In this document: piece after piece, positions 1-11,519 of the stretch
Numbering within the stretch: position 1 is the first letter of the stretch
How the letters are laid out: every line of letters starts with the position of its first letter
DNA from: Campylorhamphus procurvoides
Taxonomy: Eukaryota > Chordata > Aves > Passeriformes > Dendrocolaptidae
DNA length: 64,000 bases
Direction: 5' to 3'
NCBI GenBank assembly: GCA_013396655.1
Contig: WBMV01007508.1
Coordinates: 1-64,000 of the forward strand
The notes under the pieces: model-generated
The model's input: the letters and a program-made list of their open reading frames with translations, nothing else
The model's database searches: none
What the model was told of the DNA's origin: nothing
Position numbers and translations under genes: made by a program

Positions 1-2149
1 TCAACAAGACCCTGCGGCATCAGCAGGCAAGTCTCTGATCAATGATTTCTTTAAATCTTGTCATGTATGATCAGGACTATCTAGCAAAGCAAGTCACAAA
101 AATCGTTATGAATTCTTCTCTCTATGGGGTTATTTAATTCTCTCTATGGGGTTATTTAATTTAATCTGGATTTAGATGGCAAATGCATGATTTCCAGAAG
201 CACACTGGGTTAGCGTGGCACTACATAATAATTTAGAAAGTCTTCATTGCTTGAAAAATCTGCAGATTTTTGTTTAACAAAACAAGGAGAGGGAGGAGAG
301 CACCCTAGTTACCAGGGCTCAGGTTCAGACTCACTGATGCACTTGAGAAGGACACTTAGGGTCAGAGTCTCAAAGACTCTGTGTCTGACTTCAAAAGGTA
401 GAGCAGTGATACCCACCTGAAGCTTGCTACCTAAGTTTGCCTTAGTCTTAATGCTTGGCTACATCGTAGGGGTAAATGCTGGAAGTGAAAGTTTTGTATG
501 TTCTGATACTGTGGGTTTGGGAGCTGTTTCATTAGACTATTGCATACAGTGCAAGTAAGCACCAAATAGTGTCAAAAAACCCAGAGTATAAACACTTGAT
601 GTGCTTTTCTGCAGCTGTACTGAGGAAAAAGTAACTTGTTACAATGCTTTATCCAGGGTGGCATTGCTCTGCTCAGAAAGCCAGACAGCTTTGTAAGACA
701 GAGAGGTACCCTGAATGGAGATAACAGCCCTAATTCCGAGTCAGCAGTTACCTAATGAGAAAGACTTGAATAATTCCAAAAAGTGTGAGAGAGATGAGTA
801 ATTTCTGGATAAGTCACAAGCTTTGCCAAATACTAATTAGTATTTCCCAGGGTTAGTGTTAGCTTTGAAGTTATTTTAATGCTCAAGTTTTTAAAATAGT
901 TATTCTTATATTTTTAGGAGATCAGTAAGATAGTCTTGTTTAACAGATCTGAAAGTAAAGGGGAATTCAGCAGTAACAAATATTTAGGACTTTTAAATAT
1001 ATGGGAGGTGCTGAATGTTGGTGCTGTACGATTAAAAAGAAGGAAATAGACCAGTAGAGTAGCAGACATCCCTGGGTGCTCATAGCAATAGATGTTTTAT
1101 GCTGCTTTGTATACGGTTATATTTTAGGATTGATGAAAACATTGCATCTAAACAATTTATATCATTTGTTGTAACTTTCAGTGTGTATAATTCTATATTT
1201 GTAACATGTTCCAAAGCAGTTTGGGGTTGGTGATGAAGGATCGCAGTCCTTTTCTGATATGTTTTTTTGTTTACTGTCTTTCTTCCCATGGCAGACCTGT
1301 GGCTCTGTGCTTTTGAGAGCTAAGTACTGAGAACACTGAACTTCATTTAGTTGTTTTCTGGATTGGTTTAGAACGTTGACACAAATCTGTCATTTGCGGT
1401 GATTTCTGTAATATGCAAAAAGGGTCAATGTGAAGGATGACAAACTTTTACAATTTTTAATAACAGATAGCTAGCAGGTTTTATGGACTCCCCAGTTTTC
1501 AGTAGTGGTTCCCCAGAGTCCTGCAAACTCTGTACCAGTATCTGACTGAATTAGACCTGTATAACAACTTTGAACAGTAAAAGTGGCACCTGCAGTTCAG
1601 ATGGTACCAAGAGTATTTGTCCTGCTTCTCCTTTGGGGATATTACGTGAGCAAATACCAAGTATGTTTGCTGCCTGGAGCTCCTCAAGGTTAACTACGAG
1701 TTATTTGAGCTTGGATGTGTTCCTGCAGTTGTAGTTAATAGGTGAGCTAGGCTATAACAAAACTTTTTTTGCTGTAGTTAAGATTGATCCTGCAGTCCAA
1801 TGGACACTGGAAGCTGATACAGTGAGTTAGTAGAAGAGCAAATTTTTTAAATTCTAATAGTGTATTAGTTGGACATGGTTTCCTGAGAATGATTTGACAC
1901 AAACAAGATGCTGTAATGTGCTGGGTTTCAAGCCACAAGCTGCCCAGGCAGTTATTTATATTTAAGACTTTTAAGTTTGCTTACCAAACTTTTCCAAAGC
2001 CTTTAGTGTGTCATTACCTTGAATTCACATCCAGAGAAGGCGCTGCTATGCTTTCTCTAAGAGAATTCCTTTTAATTTAGTGAGAAAAAAAGACATTTTG
2101 GAAAAAAAATTTACAGGGATAACATACAACCAAGGCAAAAGTATGTCAC
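1..2149 (+). other. IPMK: IPMK intron, upstream of the first visible exon
   Basis: AT-rich intronic sequence without a recognisable exon. I looked for the exon that should precede the one at 4712 (the N-terminal kinase lobe) and did not see it, so the intron extends beyond the left edge. Apart from a 22-bp tandem duplication near the start, I see nothing in it. The short open frames here have no recognisable similarity. Confidence 0.7.
118..161. repeat. 22-bp perfect tandem duplication
   Basis: Two identical adjacent copies of a 22-bp unit (118-139 and 140-161), beginning CTCTCTATGGGG and ending TTATTTAATT. It is likely a recent slippage or small duplication and could be polymorphic. Confidence 0.95.
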
Positions 2150-2809
2150 CAAAATTCCCAGCACAAAGACTGAGTCCGCAAAAGAACCCATCACAAATCA
2201 ATCAGTACAACAGCTTAGTAAAACTCAAGTCTTTAATTTGAAGTTACCCCCAAGAGATAGAAATGAGTAAAGGAAGAAAAGAGAGACTTATAAAAGAAAG
2301 AAATAAAGAAATAGAGAGGAGAGAAAAATAATAACTGCCAAACTCTGAGGGTCCCACAGCACATGGATGCGACAGCTGGGTGATTTGCTCCCCCTTTCCC
2401 GTCCCCCCTCAGCCACGTGATCCCAAGACGTCCCAGCAAAGAGATGCACAGAGGCCGCAGGAGAGGGAAGCAGAGAGAGTTTATTCACCTGGCCAGGGGT
2501 ATTTATGGGGCTTTAGGGGATGCTGGTCACAGCCTATAGGATTCAAGTGTTAAGAATCAATAGGGAAAGCGTTAACAACGGACCAGTAAGGGGGGTTTTC
2601 ACATTGCCTGGCCAAGGTAAATTCTTGCGTAGCTACGGGTTTTCTCTCAAGGGGTCTTGGGAAGGGGAAAGGTGGCTCAGGGGGAAAAAGCAAAAACTCC
2701 ATTTTACAATACAGTAGAAGAGGCATTCTAGCTGGTTTCTTCATCTTCTTCAGAGACCCATCTCCTGCATGATTTATTCTACTTCTGATATTGTGAGTGT
2801 ATTCCCACA
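2150..2809 (-). mobile_element. Probable endogenous-retrovirus LTR, antisense to IPMK
   Basis: Read on the minus strand, the block starts TGTGGGAATACAC at 2809. It has a TATA-like CCCCATAAATACC near 2498-2510 and a poly(A) signal AATAAA (seen as TTTATT at 2480-2485), then a long GC-richer part. Near 2150 the minus strand reads TTTTGGTGACA, which resembles the start of a primer-binding region after an LTR. The short TATA-to-poly(A) spacing is odd, and the left boundary is uncertain (2150, 2171 or 2347 are all possible). No target duplication was found. This is an intronic retroviral remnant with no coding capacity seen. Confidence 0.5.
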
Positions 2810-2959
2810 CGTGGAGCTGCGTGCTCCACTATCTATACCACATGGCTGTGTGTCCCAGGTGGGCCACTCAGTGCCATCCGGGCTGGAGTGACGCGTGCTG
2901 TAGCCAACTGGGGGGTACCAGGCAGGCCTTCCTTGAGGGACAGCCAGACCATGTGGCCA

Positions 2960-3285
2960 CGTGGGCTCAACGGTGTGCCTGCAGCCGTGCCGTGTGCCTG
3001 TGCCGTGTGCTGCATGTCTGCAGCTGTGCCGTGTGCCTGCAGCTGTGCCATGTGCCTGTGCCGTATGTCGTGTGTCTGCAGCTGTGTCGTGTGTCTGCAG
3101 CCATGCCATGTGTCTGTGCCTGCAGCTGTGTGGTGTTTTTGCAGCTGTGCTGTGTGTCTGCAGCTGTGCCATGTGTCTGTGCCTGCAGCTGTGTGGTGTT
3201 TTTGCAGCTGTGCTGTGTGTCTGCAGCTGTGCCATGTGTCTGTGCCTGCAGCTGTGCTGTGTGTCTGTTCCGTGTGCCTGCAAGG
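2960..3285. repeat. Minisatellite with 63-bp higher-order unit (3 x ~21 bp)
   Basis: The GC-rich array is built from a ~21-bp module, CTGCAGCTGTGCCATGTGT and variants. In the right half a 63-bp unit of three modules (one carrying GGTGTTTTTGCAGCTGTG) repeats almost perfectly, about 3112-3250. The left half has diverged shorter modules. Because the module length is a multiple of three and stop-free, several frames stay open on both strands for 110-176 codons. Those Cys-rich and His/Thr-rich frames are a by-product of the repeat, not evidence of genes. Confidence 0.9.
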
Positions 3286-4711
3286 CCTAGCCCTTCCCCC
3301 ATGCACAGACAAGATGGTTGATCCAGCACAATCATAAAGCCATATGGTGAGATATGAATCCATCTCTCACTGGTGCCTAGACCTGTTTATACATAAAGCA
3401 GGCATCTAAAGCTTAAATCAAACTTACTTTAGATTGATACATAGATACTTTGGGAAATTGGGACATTTCACGGTGGTGTAAATTGGGATGTTTAATGATA
3501 ATAAACATGATAGTGTAAGAACTGAAGCTCTTAATAGGACTTAAACTAATAAAAGTGTCTGTAATTTCTGTAAGAAAATGTTTCTTCTTACTAAGGGGAA
3601 ATGAATCATTCCTTCTTGACTTTATCTTGACTCTGACTAGTTTTGTTACTTGTCTGTACCCCTTTCAAACAAGACAGTTTGTCCCTTTTCTCTTTTTCAA
3701 CTTGAAATGGTTTTGCTTTCTCTGGCAATCTCATTTTAGATCACGCTGTAGGAAGGGGGAATAATACAGTGTTTACGTATTCGGACTACATTAAAGTCAA
3801 AGAAATACACTTATGGAATAGGCTATACTAGAAAGAAAACCAGACTCGAAGTCTGTGCATGGTGGCAGGTGGATTTGAAGAAGCTGATATGAGGAATGAG
3901 ACCTGTGTTCAGGCTGGGTGTGTGCAGTGTCCTGGTGTTCTGGCAATGGCTGGAAGTGGGTGCAGAGTTGCCTGAAAGCCAGGCAGTTCCTGGTGTTCAT
4001 TTGCTGGGTGTGTTCTGACAGTCGTTTCTAGGGGTCATGCTGATAGTAGTCTCTTACCTGCCCTGGAGAAAAGCACAAGTCATTTTCATCAGGTTTTAGA
4101 TACTCCTTTAAGTCTTCATGCACTCCAAGTACTTTTGGGATTTTTTGGTCTAGCCACCCTCCCAAAGGAACTATCAGAAATGGATGAAAGGCAGTCATTA
4201 TAAATAAAGGATTTTTGAAGAGTAATTTCCTCAAAATAAGTGCCCTGAGAAATGAGTACGGATGGGAGTGGTATAAAAAGAAGCAAAATGAGCTGCACTT
4301 CAGCCCTTGAAGGGTAGGACTGAAATGTTAATTTAATTTTTAAAATGACACAAAACACTGTCTACATTGCAACACCAACCACACAGTAACCTGCATTTGA
4401 ATGTGCTTAGTAATGCTCTTTGAGATACGTTAATGAATTTATAAAAGCTATTCATGGATTTCATATGGGCAGTAATTTGAATAATAGGTTAGTGCACATT
4501 AAGTGTATACAATTTTCTAAACAATATAGCATTTAGAATTTCATACCAACAGAATTTGTTGGTATCAGCGTTCAGAGACAAATTTGACTCTTAAAAAACT
4601 CACGTGATGTTAAGCCTTAAACTATTCACCTTCTTTCAAAGGAGCTCAGCTAAAGCCATGTAATTATTTTACTTTGACCCACTGTTTACAGAAGTTTTGT
4701 TTTTTTGACAG
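3286..4711 (+). other. IPMK: IPMK intron, 3' part up to the splice acceptor
   Basis: Unique-looking AT-rich intron ending in a T-rich tract (TTTTGTTTTTTTGACAG) that forms the acceptor directly before the exon at 4712. No other feature is seen. Confidence 0.75.
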
Positions 4712-4884
4712 ATACGTATCTGAAACTGGAAGATGTGACCCGTAAGTTTAATAAGCCCTGCATAATGGATGTGAAGATAGGTCAGAAGAGTTACGATCCA
4801 TATGCTTCGGCAGAGAAGATCCAGCAGCAGGTCAGCAAGTACCCGTTGATGGAAGAGATTGGCTTTTTGGTACTTGGCATGAGG
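4712..4884 (+). CDS. IPMK: IPMK internal coding exon with the PxxxDxKIG catalytic motif
   Basis: This is an internal exon of inositol polyphosphate multikinase, which phosphorylates inositol phosphates (IP3 to IP4 and IP5) and PIP2, largely in the nucleus. After a split first codon (probably Asp) the exon reads TYLKLEDVTRKFNK and then PCIMDVKIG at 4756-4782. This is the PxxxDxKIG signature of the IPK family, which contacts substrate and supports catalysis. It continues GQKSYDPYASAEKIQQQVSK and ends ...LVLGMR. The acceptor is TTTGACAG before 4712 and the donor is AGG|GTAAGA at 4885, giving 173 nt that start with the last two bases of a codon and end in phase 0. The open frame runs on past the donor to 4953, but those residues are intronic. 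The identity to vertebrate IPMK as I recall it is very high here. Exons for roughly the first 125 residues lie outside the window. Confidence 0.95.
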
Positions 4885-7144
4885 GTAAGAACTTGTTTTG
4901 TCTTCAAATTTCAGCTTGCACTCAGGCATCTTGTCCCACACCTGGTACAGTGACTGGTTTTCATGGCAAAGGACAATCCTCTTGTGTTTTATGTAAATAA
5001 AGCATTATCTGAATATGTTGGTAGTATTGGTATCAGCTGTTGTGTGAGATCAGTTCCAAAACACTGCTCTGCTTTGCAGCAGGTGTTTAACTTGGCTGCG
5101 TCCCTTTCAGGAAGTTAATTGCAACCTAGGAACTGTAAACATATATAAGAGAGAGGCTGGGCATTTAAAATTGAATATGGTTGCAATTAATTCTTCACCA
5201 CCACAGCAGATATTTAAAATTATCAAGGATTTTTGGTGGTGGTTTATTTTTTTTTCTTTTAGGTTTATATCAGAGATTTACATGCTGAGCTAGTCTTTGT
5301 AATGGTTAAATAATTTTACTCTTGATATTCTTTTATAAATAAAAATAATTTTTATGTAATTTTTATATTTAGGGAAAAGTAAGTAAGCTGTCGGAGATGA
5401 TGCATGTTTCTATAAACAGCTGCGTACATTCTGTATTTTAAAAAGCTTTCTGTGACAAGGAAACCTCTTTTGATGCTTACACACTCAAGGAACAGCTGTC
5501 AGGGAAGGCTAGTTAGGCATGGATGAGGCCCTGCAGGTGTTCCTACTAACTCTTATTAGTCTTAGAAATACTAATATTCAATATTTGTATATTGCTACTT
5601 TAAAATTTCATTGGAAAGAAAGCCGTACTGAACATTTGTGACTCAGTAACAGAAATGTTTTGATGTCAGTACTGAGTTCCTGATGGAATCCAGAAGTTGT
5701 TTTGCTATGATTGGGGCAGAAATAATTTTCTTTTCAATGTGAGATTTTTGTTTTCCTTCTCACATACACAAAGCCAGGGCTCCTCAAGCTGTGCATCAGG
5801 ATGCATAAATGGCTGAAGACTTTCTTAAACCTCCTCTTGGTTGTTAAGTAGCACCCAGATTGCACCATTGTTTGAGATAATTCTAATATCTCTATAATGT
5901 TTTGTGTGGAATTGCCCAGGCTCCCAACCTTAACTCTGACATGAGATAAACTGCTAGAGCTATAAATTATAGTGGTCATGTGTAGTAATTATGTAAGCCT
6001 ACGAGAAGGAACAGGGGAGTCAAGTCAGAAAACAGCCAAACAGTTTAGATGGAACAGGAAGGTTAAAGATTATAGCTTTGGATTTGTTTTTTGTCATTAC
6101 ATAACCTTTCTTATCTCATGTGTAAAACAATGTACTTCAATGTACTTTGTTTCAGTCTAGAAGAAATGATTGATTGCTTCCACAGTATGCTTGTGACTAT
6201 TGTTTCTAACATTGTCAGTTATTTGTATCTTTGTCATGCTGCAGAGATTTTTTTGATCCCCTAATTCAGACTGGATAGATAATGATGATTTCCCCAGGCA
6301 GTGCAGGTTTCCATCCAGTATTTAACCAGATGAGATTTGATTTGTGCCTCTGGCACCAAATTGCATGTTGGAACTTGTTTTCCGAAGAGAATTGAAAAGG
6401 TTCCTCCTCCCCTCATGAAACACTTGGCAGAGTCTGAATACACAAGTCAATTTCTCTACTTCTTGATTATGGGCTGATCTTGGCCTGTCAGCTTGCTTTA
6501 TATTTGCAAGATTCTCTCCTGCAAATACTCTCCTGCACAGATATGCACTGCCTGGAACAGCTCACATGCTGGGTGAAGTTTGCTTGTGTTTGCTGGACAA
6601 AACGTGGTTCAAGATGATTCAGGGATTAGAGGGGGTTCATTCTAATCTCTCCATTCAGTGCTGTTTTTAACATGGAGGTAGGCTTGCCTTCTACATTTCT
6701 ATTTTAGAAGGGCAAGAGAGAGCCGGGAAAAACAGAATGTAGCTATACTTTTTTTAAAGCACCTATTGTATAAGTTCTCATATAGAGATACAAACAAAAA
6801 AAGTGTTATAGGTGAGGGTTTTACACCAAAACTTATTCAGAGTGCATTTTTACCTTAAAAGCTATTGATACAGCACTTTTTTATGCACTGTTAAATAAAC
6901 AGTCATCTGTTCGAATATCAAATATGTATTGTTGTGGTTGGTCCTTAAAAAGTGAGCCTCCTGTCTGGCACAGTATTAACTTATATATACAGTTCTGGCA
7001 TTTGACATGCTAACCTATATTTATCTTAACGCACTGAATAGACAAAACAAATGCATGGAAATGCATTTAGAAAATAGTTATTTCAGTAACATTGGTTCAA
7101 ACCACAATTCCGCATTTAGTGGAGAGGTTTCTTTCTTTTACAGA
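4885..7144 (+). other. IPMK: IPMK large intron, first part
   Basis: Start of a 10.2-kb intron (4885-15053) with donor GTAAGA. It is AT-rich and unique-looking, with no exon, RNA gene or clear repeat seen in this part. Confidence 0.7.
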
Positions 7145-7300
7145 TGCCCTATCCCTGAAAGTGTTCAAGGCCACTTGAAAGTGTTGGACAAGGCTTGGAG
7201 AAGCCTGGTCTAGTGGAAGGTGTCCCTGCCCATGGCAGGAGATTGGAACTGGATTGTCTTTAATGTCCCTTTAAAACCAGACCGTTCTGGGATTCTGTGA
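7145..7300 (+). mobile_element. CR1 LINE, 5'-truncated 3' end
   Basis: The stretch has the characteristic avian CR1 3' end: TCCCTGAAAGTGTTCAAGGC, then GCCTGGTCTAGTGGAAGGTG, TCCCTGCCCATGGCAGGAGA, TTGGAACTGGAT and CTTTAATGTCCCTTTAAAA, ending in GTTCTGGGATTCTGTGA. That end corresponds to degenerate copies of the 8-bp ATTCTATG-type terminal repeat. Only about 155 bp survive, with no reverse transcriptase. It lies in sense orientation within the intron and is the clearest single sign that the genome is avian. Confidence 0.93.
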
Positions 7301-7659
7301 GGTTGGACATGACTATCTTGTTATTAAAGTACTGAGAGTTCAAATATAAATTGGAAATCTGGTACTGTTGCAATACAAATTGTAATATGGTTTCAGCAGT
7401 AGACACACAAATAGATAAGGAATCTCTTCCCACTATGGAAATGTTAAATACAGAGCATTCTACATGCTGTTGAGTACAAGCAAAATGTGTGGGCTGTGCT
7501 CTCATTTCAGATTTTCAGTCCATTTGGAATCCACAGGTACCAGTTTCTGCAGGTTTTCTTTTTTCCCAGAAGATCTTGATTGCAATCTATTCCATAACAT
7601 TTCTGAAATGCTTTTTAGAAGCACAAATTGGTGATTTTACCAGTATAATCCATTGTTGA
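7301..7659 (+). other. IPMK: IPMK intron, unique
   Basis: Intronic sequence between the CR1 fragment and the next repeat-like block; nothing else recognised. Confidence 0.6.
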
Positions 7660-7913
7660 TGTCTTAGTTCGAGGGAGAAGTAAGATATCTATGTTGGCCA
7701 AGAAATAATCCCTCTCCTTTAAATTTAGAAAACAGAACTTTAATTAGGAAAAAAAAATATATATAAAAGGATATCAGTTCTTAACTACAATGCATATATA
7801 TATCTATCTCCAGAAAAAGAACCAAACAACAATTTGTAATAAACCCCTCCACTCCCAAACGACAAGGCAAACAGTTAAAAGGTCTTTTTGGCTACCCCCC
7901 AAAAAAGGGGAAA

Positions 7914-8050
7914 TGCAATTATATCTATGGACAGCAGGTGGCGCTGTGGCACCTCCGCTGCTGGCCGCTCTCTCTCAGGGGTTGCAGTTATATTTACGGA
8001 CAGCAGGTGGTGATGTCACGCCCAGCCGGCTGGCCTCTCTTGCAGGGGAA
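7914..8050. repeat. Two diverged tandem copies of a ~69-bp unit
   Basis: The first copy begins GCAATTATATCTATGGACAG and the second GCAGTTATATTTACGGACAG. Both contain ACAGCAGGTGG followed by a Pu/Py-mixed GC-rich part, and both end near a CAGGGG. The shared core recurs at a 69-bp spacing (7932 and 8001). Duplicated enhancer-like units are common in LTR U3 regions. Confidence 0.85.
7931..7946 (+). promoter_or_regulatory. CTCF-like site
   Basis: ACAGCAGGTGGCGCTG closely resembles the core of the vertebrate CTCF motif (CCAGCAGGGGGCGCTG), differing at two positions. The matching place in the second tandem copy (8000 onward) reads ACAGCAGGTGGTGATG and has lost the GCGC part. This is a sequence match only; occupancy is unknown. 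Confidence 0.4.
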
Positions 8051-8540
8051 TGGCAGGAGCATAGTGCCAGGTCAGCTCCTGTGGGGTCGGTGATAAGAGC
8101 AGCAGAAACCCAGCCTTTGTAGTGTAGGAAAAATAGGCGTGTTTCTCTTCCTCACAACAGTCTCCTGTGATATTCACGGGTGATCGGCGAAGCCAGAGAG
8201 CAAAAGACACAATCCTGGTCCCCCAGGGATGTCGGACCTGATGTCTCCCGTCCTTCCTCCTCTATCCGAGCCGCTGCACCCCTGACCTGTGCAGAAAGCG
8301 CAGAAATACTGACCCCTTTCCCCACCCGAGCCTGTCTTCCCTCCTCCCCCATCCTGGGGAGAGATCAGTACAAAAGGCTGTGCCTAAGGCAGATAACATC
8401 AGGATATGCACAACCTTTGTGTCCTTTGTTAACCATCTTTACTGACACTAAGGCGTTGGCTCCAAGCTTTGTTTGGAAGGAATTCCAACTGAGGTTTGAA
8501 ACTCTAACAGTTGACCTCTATGGTTTGCGCCTATGAACAT

Positions 8541-9182
8541 GCAGGCAGTAATGTTTAATAATCAAAGCTGGTTTTAGAAGTGAATTTCCTAATCTACAGC
8601 ACATGTTTCTGCAGGATGTTTTCAAACTGACAGTAGCTGAGTCTGTTTTATGAGCTCTTTAAGGACTCTTTCTAGTATTGTGGTAATTTTTGTAAGCTCT
8701 GATCTGTTAATAACTAGATTTAGGAAAGGAGAACTAATAAAGATATTAAATCCTGAATCTAGTGTTCATATTCTTTCACAGTAAAAAAAATTACCAGGAC
8801 TGGGTTTTTTACATTTATAAGTCTAATTCAGACTTTGATATTTAAGAAAATAGGAAGACAAAGCAACACAAAAACTGAAAAACAAGCCAACCAACACTCC
8901 TCCCCCCAAAAAACCAAAACACAAAACCCCACAGCAAACCAAAGAAATTATTTGGAGCAGGTATTTTTTTCTTTTGTGAAAAGGAGACAAAAATTAAACA
9001 TATTCTAATGAGAAGTTCTGTGAGTCCAATATTCTGTATATTTAAGGCGGTTCATGATTTAACTGCAGCATCTTTGTTTCTTTTGTTTAGGAGATTAATA
9101 GTATGCTTTTTCACCAAATAAGTTTCAACATAATTTCATTCTACAACTTACTTATGTGAGGACTTTACTAAAACATATTGAC
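8541..9182 (+). other. IPMK: IPMK intron, unique
   Basis: AT-rich intron with an A/C-rich patch near 8865-8945 (runs such as CAAAACACAAAACCCCAC). No exon or named repeat seen. Confidence 0.6.
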
Positions 9183-9533
9183 TGTTATAGGCAAAAGACC
9201 ATAATCTTGAAAATTTGGAATATTAAACTTTATTAAAGGAAAATTAAGAGAAAACGAGCAAAGCAGCACACTGGGTGACCGGGGAGTCTCCTGCTCCGCA
9301 ACGGACCGCACCCCTAACGGGTCCCCAGTTCTCTTTTATACCCTCTGTTCTCTTTCAGTTTCTCCAATCAAAATCTACTCTGTTCCCGCTTTCATTTGAA
9401 TCTTCCAATTAAAGTCCACTTCATTCCTGCTCCGGGCTCTGTCCTGTTGCTAGGGGTTGTTAGGTGGTTCAAAAATGAAGGCAGTGAATCTTCTCGTTAT
9501 CAGTACAGTCCAAAACTTATAACCACTGTAACA
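9183..9533 (-). mobile_element. Solo LTR of an endogenous retrovirus, antisense to IPMK
   Basis: On the minus strand the element begins TGTTACAGTGGTTATAAG (at 9533) and has a good TATA box, GGTATAAAAG (plus-strand 9333-9342). About 100 bp downstream is the poly(A) signal TTTAATAAAG (plus-strand 9229-9234), and the element ends ...TTGCCTATAACA at 9183. The TG...CA ends and promoter-to-poly(A) layout are those of a retroviral LTR of about 350 bp. No internal coding region adjoins it, so it is a solo LTR. A target duplication was not clear. Confidence 0.75.
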
Positions 9534-11519
9534 TACATGTGGTTTAACATTCAGCAGCTTAAACATGACATTTAGCAATTTAGGAAAACTTTCATGAGCA
9601 TAACACCTGGCAACTTTAAGAAAACTTTCACAAGTTTTAATTTGATTAGCAAATTATATGTATTACCCATTACATTGACTGTCAGAGCATTTGGAGATGC
9701 ACTTAGTCTTTGAAGCACTCTGATTTTGTTATGTGGTTTAACACAAGGATGTAGTACCTCGGATTTTTTATAATAATACATTTTTTCCTTTTGGTACTGA
9801 TTGCCATTGAAATGGTGAAAGTAACCCCAGAATGATTAGAATAATATCTAAGTATAGTCTTGGAAACATGGAAGCAGGGATGTATGCTTCCTGTGCTGAA
9901 TTTTCAAGGCAGCAGCAAGCAGAGGTGTGTGTACTTCGATGGCGTGTAGTCTAGCAGCAGCAATGTAAGTTAAAAAAAGGTAAGAATTATGGGAGGAGAT
10001 GTTTAAGTAAATGGTTTTGGATAACTGGGCATGCTCTCAGCAGCAGTGATAGTGTGAGAGCATTACTATAAAGCAGAGATATCAAATAAGAGAATGTATT
10101 TTTTTAGAAAAATCTCCTTTTGTTATGTTTTTCTTTAAATCACTGCTTTACTTTCTTTTGGAAAAGATAAAATTCGGCTTTTTGAAGCTCTGTTCAAGTC
10201 TTGCACTCGGGCAGGATTATGGGCCTGCAGAGAAACCCAGGCTGCTCAGGCATGAAGGACACCTTTTTTATATATTTTATATATGTGATTTTATATCAGG
10301 GCAGTTGTAGGGTAAGGACAGAAGGTGTGCAGGTGTGCACATGGGCCTTGACATGGCACCAGAGGTGCCCCTGCAGAGGCAGAGAACTGATGCTGGTGTT
10401 GGATGTGCCCGAGTGAGCTGGAGTGCCATCTGCTTATTCCATGCTTTTGGCTTGACTCCAGTTTTGGCAGCAAGCTCTGGCCTGACTTTCAGATGCCAAT
10501 CAGGAGTACAGAGGTACCTTGCTGTAAATAGAAACCTCTGTGTAATGACTAAACACTCACTCACTCCTGTCTGTGTGTGTGTAACACAGGGGCAACTGGT
10601 AGGTGCATTTACAGAAAAAAACCCAAGGGGTGCCCTGTGGAGACTGACGGAGTACCTCGGCATCAGAGCACGTATCTCTGATCTCCTTGTCCTTGCTCAG
10701 GGCAGCAGATCCCAGGCTGCCATTGTGGGGCATGCATGGAGCAGGGATGTGCATAGGGAGCTCTGTGGGAAGCTGCTGCTCCAGCACCAGCTGGTGTGTG
10801 GGAATGTCAGCAGCGCCCCGGTCCGTGTCGGGAGCGCCATTGTGTTGGCTTTGCTCTGCAGCTGCCCTCTGTACGGGCCTGCTCAAAATAGCTTGGGGTT
10901 TTTTTCCCCGGTTTCAGTGATGTGGATGAGTAGATATTTTTTGCAGATGTGAAAGAGCTCTGCATGTGACCGAATAGAGATTTTTATTTGTGCTAGCAGT
11001 ATCTCCCCCAAACAGGAAATTACAGTCTAAACATGTATTTAAACTGTACTTTCTGGAAGTCAGGGAGTTGCCACGGGTATTTGAACAGTGTGTACATTTT
11101 TCTGCCTCACCATGGAAGTTGTTACTCAATTACTGTAATAACATTACATAACATTTTGTAGCTGTTTTCCTCAGTTTAATGTCCTAAAGCTGAAGCTGCA
11201 AGGTTTCCAAACTGTGTATCTCTGCTGGGACCTTGCAAGGGTTGTGCTTTTATTAAAGACTACACTGGACCAACTTTTTATTTAATCTCAAGGTTTTCTT
11301 CTGTCCAGAAACATCAGATGAATAGTAACTGAAAAGAGGGTGTGGGCTGTGTGGGCAGGCAAGCAGCTATGAGCAAACACCTCACAGGGAAACAAAAGCC
11401 AAGTGCAGGTTGAGAACATCCAAAGATAATTTCCCTGAGCAGTTTATGGTCTGCATTTTTTGTTGCTGTGAGAAAAATCTCTTAATATCTGATTTAGGAT
11501 GATGACAAAAGTAATCTGC
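9534..11519 (+). other. IPMK: IPMK intron with a GC-richer, CpG-poor stretch
   Basis: The stretch at about 10190-10930 is richer in G+C and has a 205-codon plus-strand frame (10335-10952) and overlapping minus-strand frames. Its composition (many Cys, Val, Ser) and the similar openness of other frames argue against coding. There is no recognisable domain, and no splice sites were assigned. The rest is AT-rich intron. Confidence 0.6.

Larger units (their letters stand above)
7660..8540 (-). mobile_element. LTR-like retroelement block, antisense to IPMK
   Basis: A GC-richer island in AT-rich intron, with abrupt changes in composition. On the minus strand it has a GC-rich upstream half carrying a tandem duplication, then a T- and AT-rich part with ATTAAAG (minus) near 7740. 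This resembles the U3 to R arrangement of other LTRs in the window. Boundaries and family were not established, and no TG...CA ends with a target duplication were found. It could instead be a composite of older repeats. Confidence 0.35.

Noticed and set aside
2774..3363. Overlapping 110-176 codon open frames on both strands, Cys-rich and His/Thr-rich
   Set aside because: They are produced by the 21/63-bp tandem repeat, whose unit is a multiple of three without stops. Being open in several frames on both strands is a mark of repeat, not of coding.
4885..4953. Continuation of the first IPMK exon frame past the donor
   Set aside because: The GTAAGA donor follows ...GMR, and the next family residues are found at 15054.
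10335..10952. 205-codon plus-strand open frame inside the IPMK intron
   Set aside because: No domain, odd composition, long frames also open on the minus strand over the same GC-richer stretch, and no splice or promoter context.
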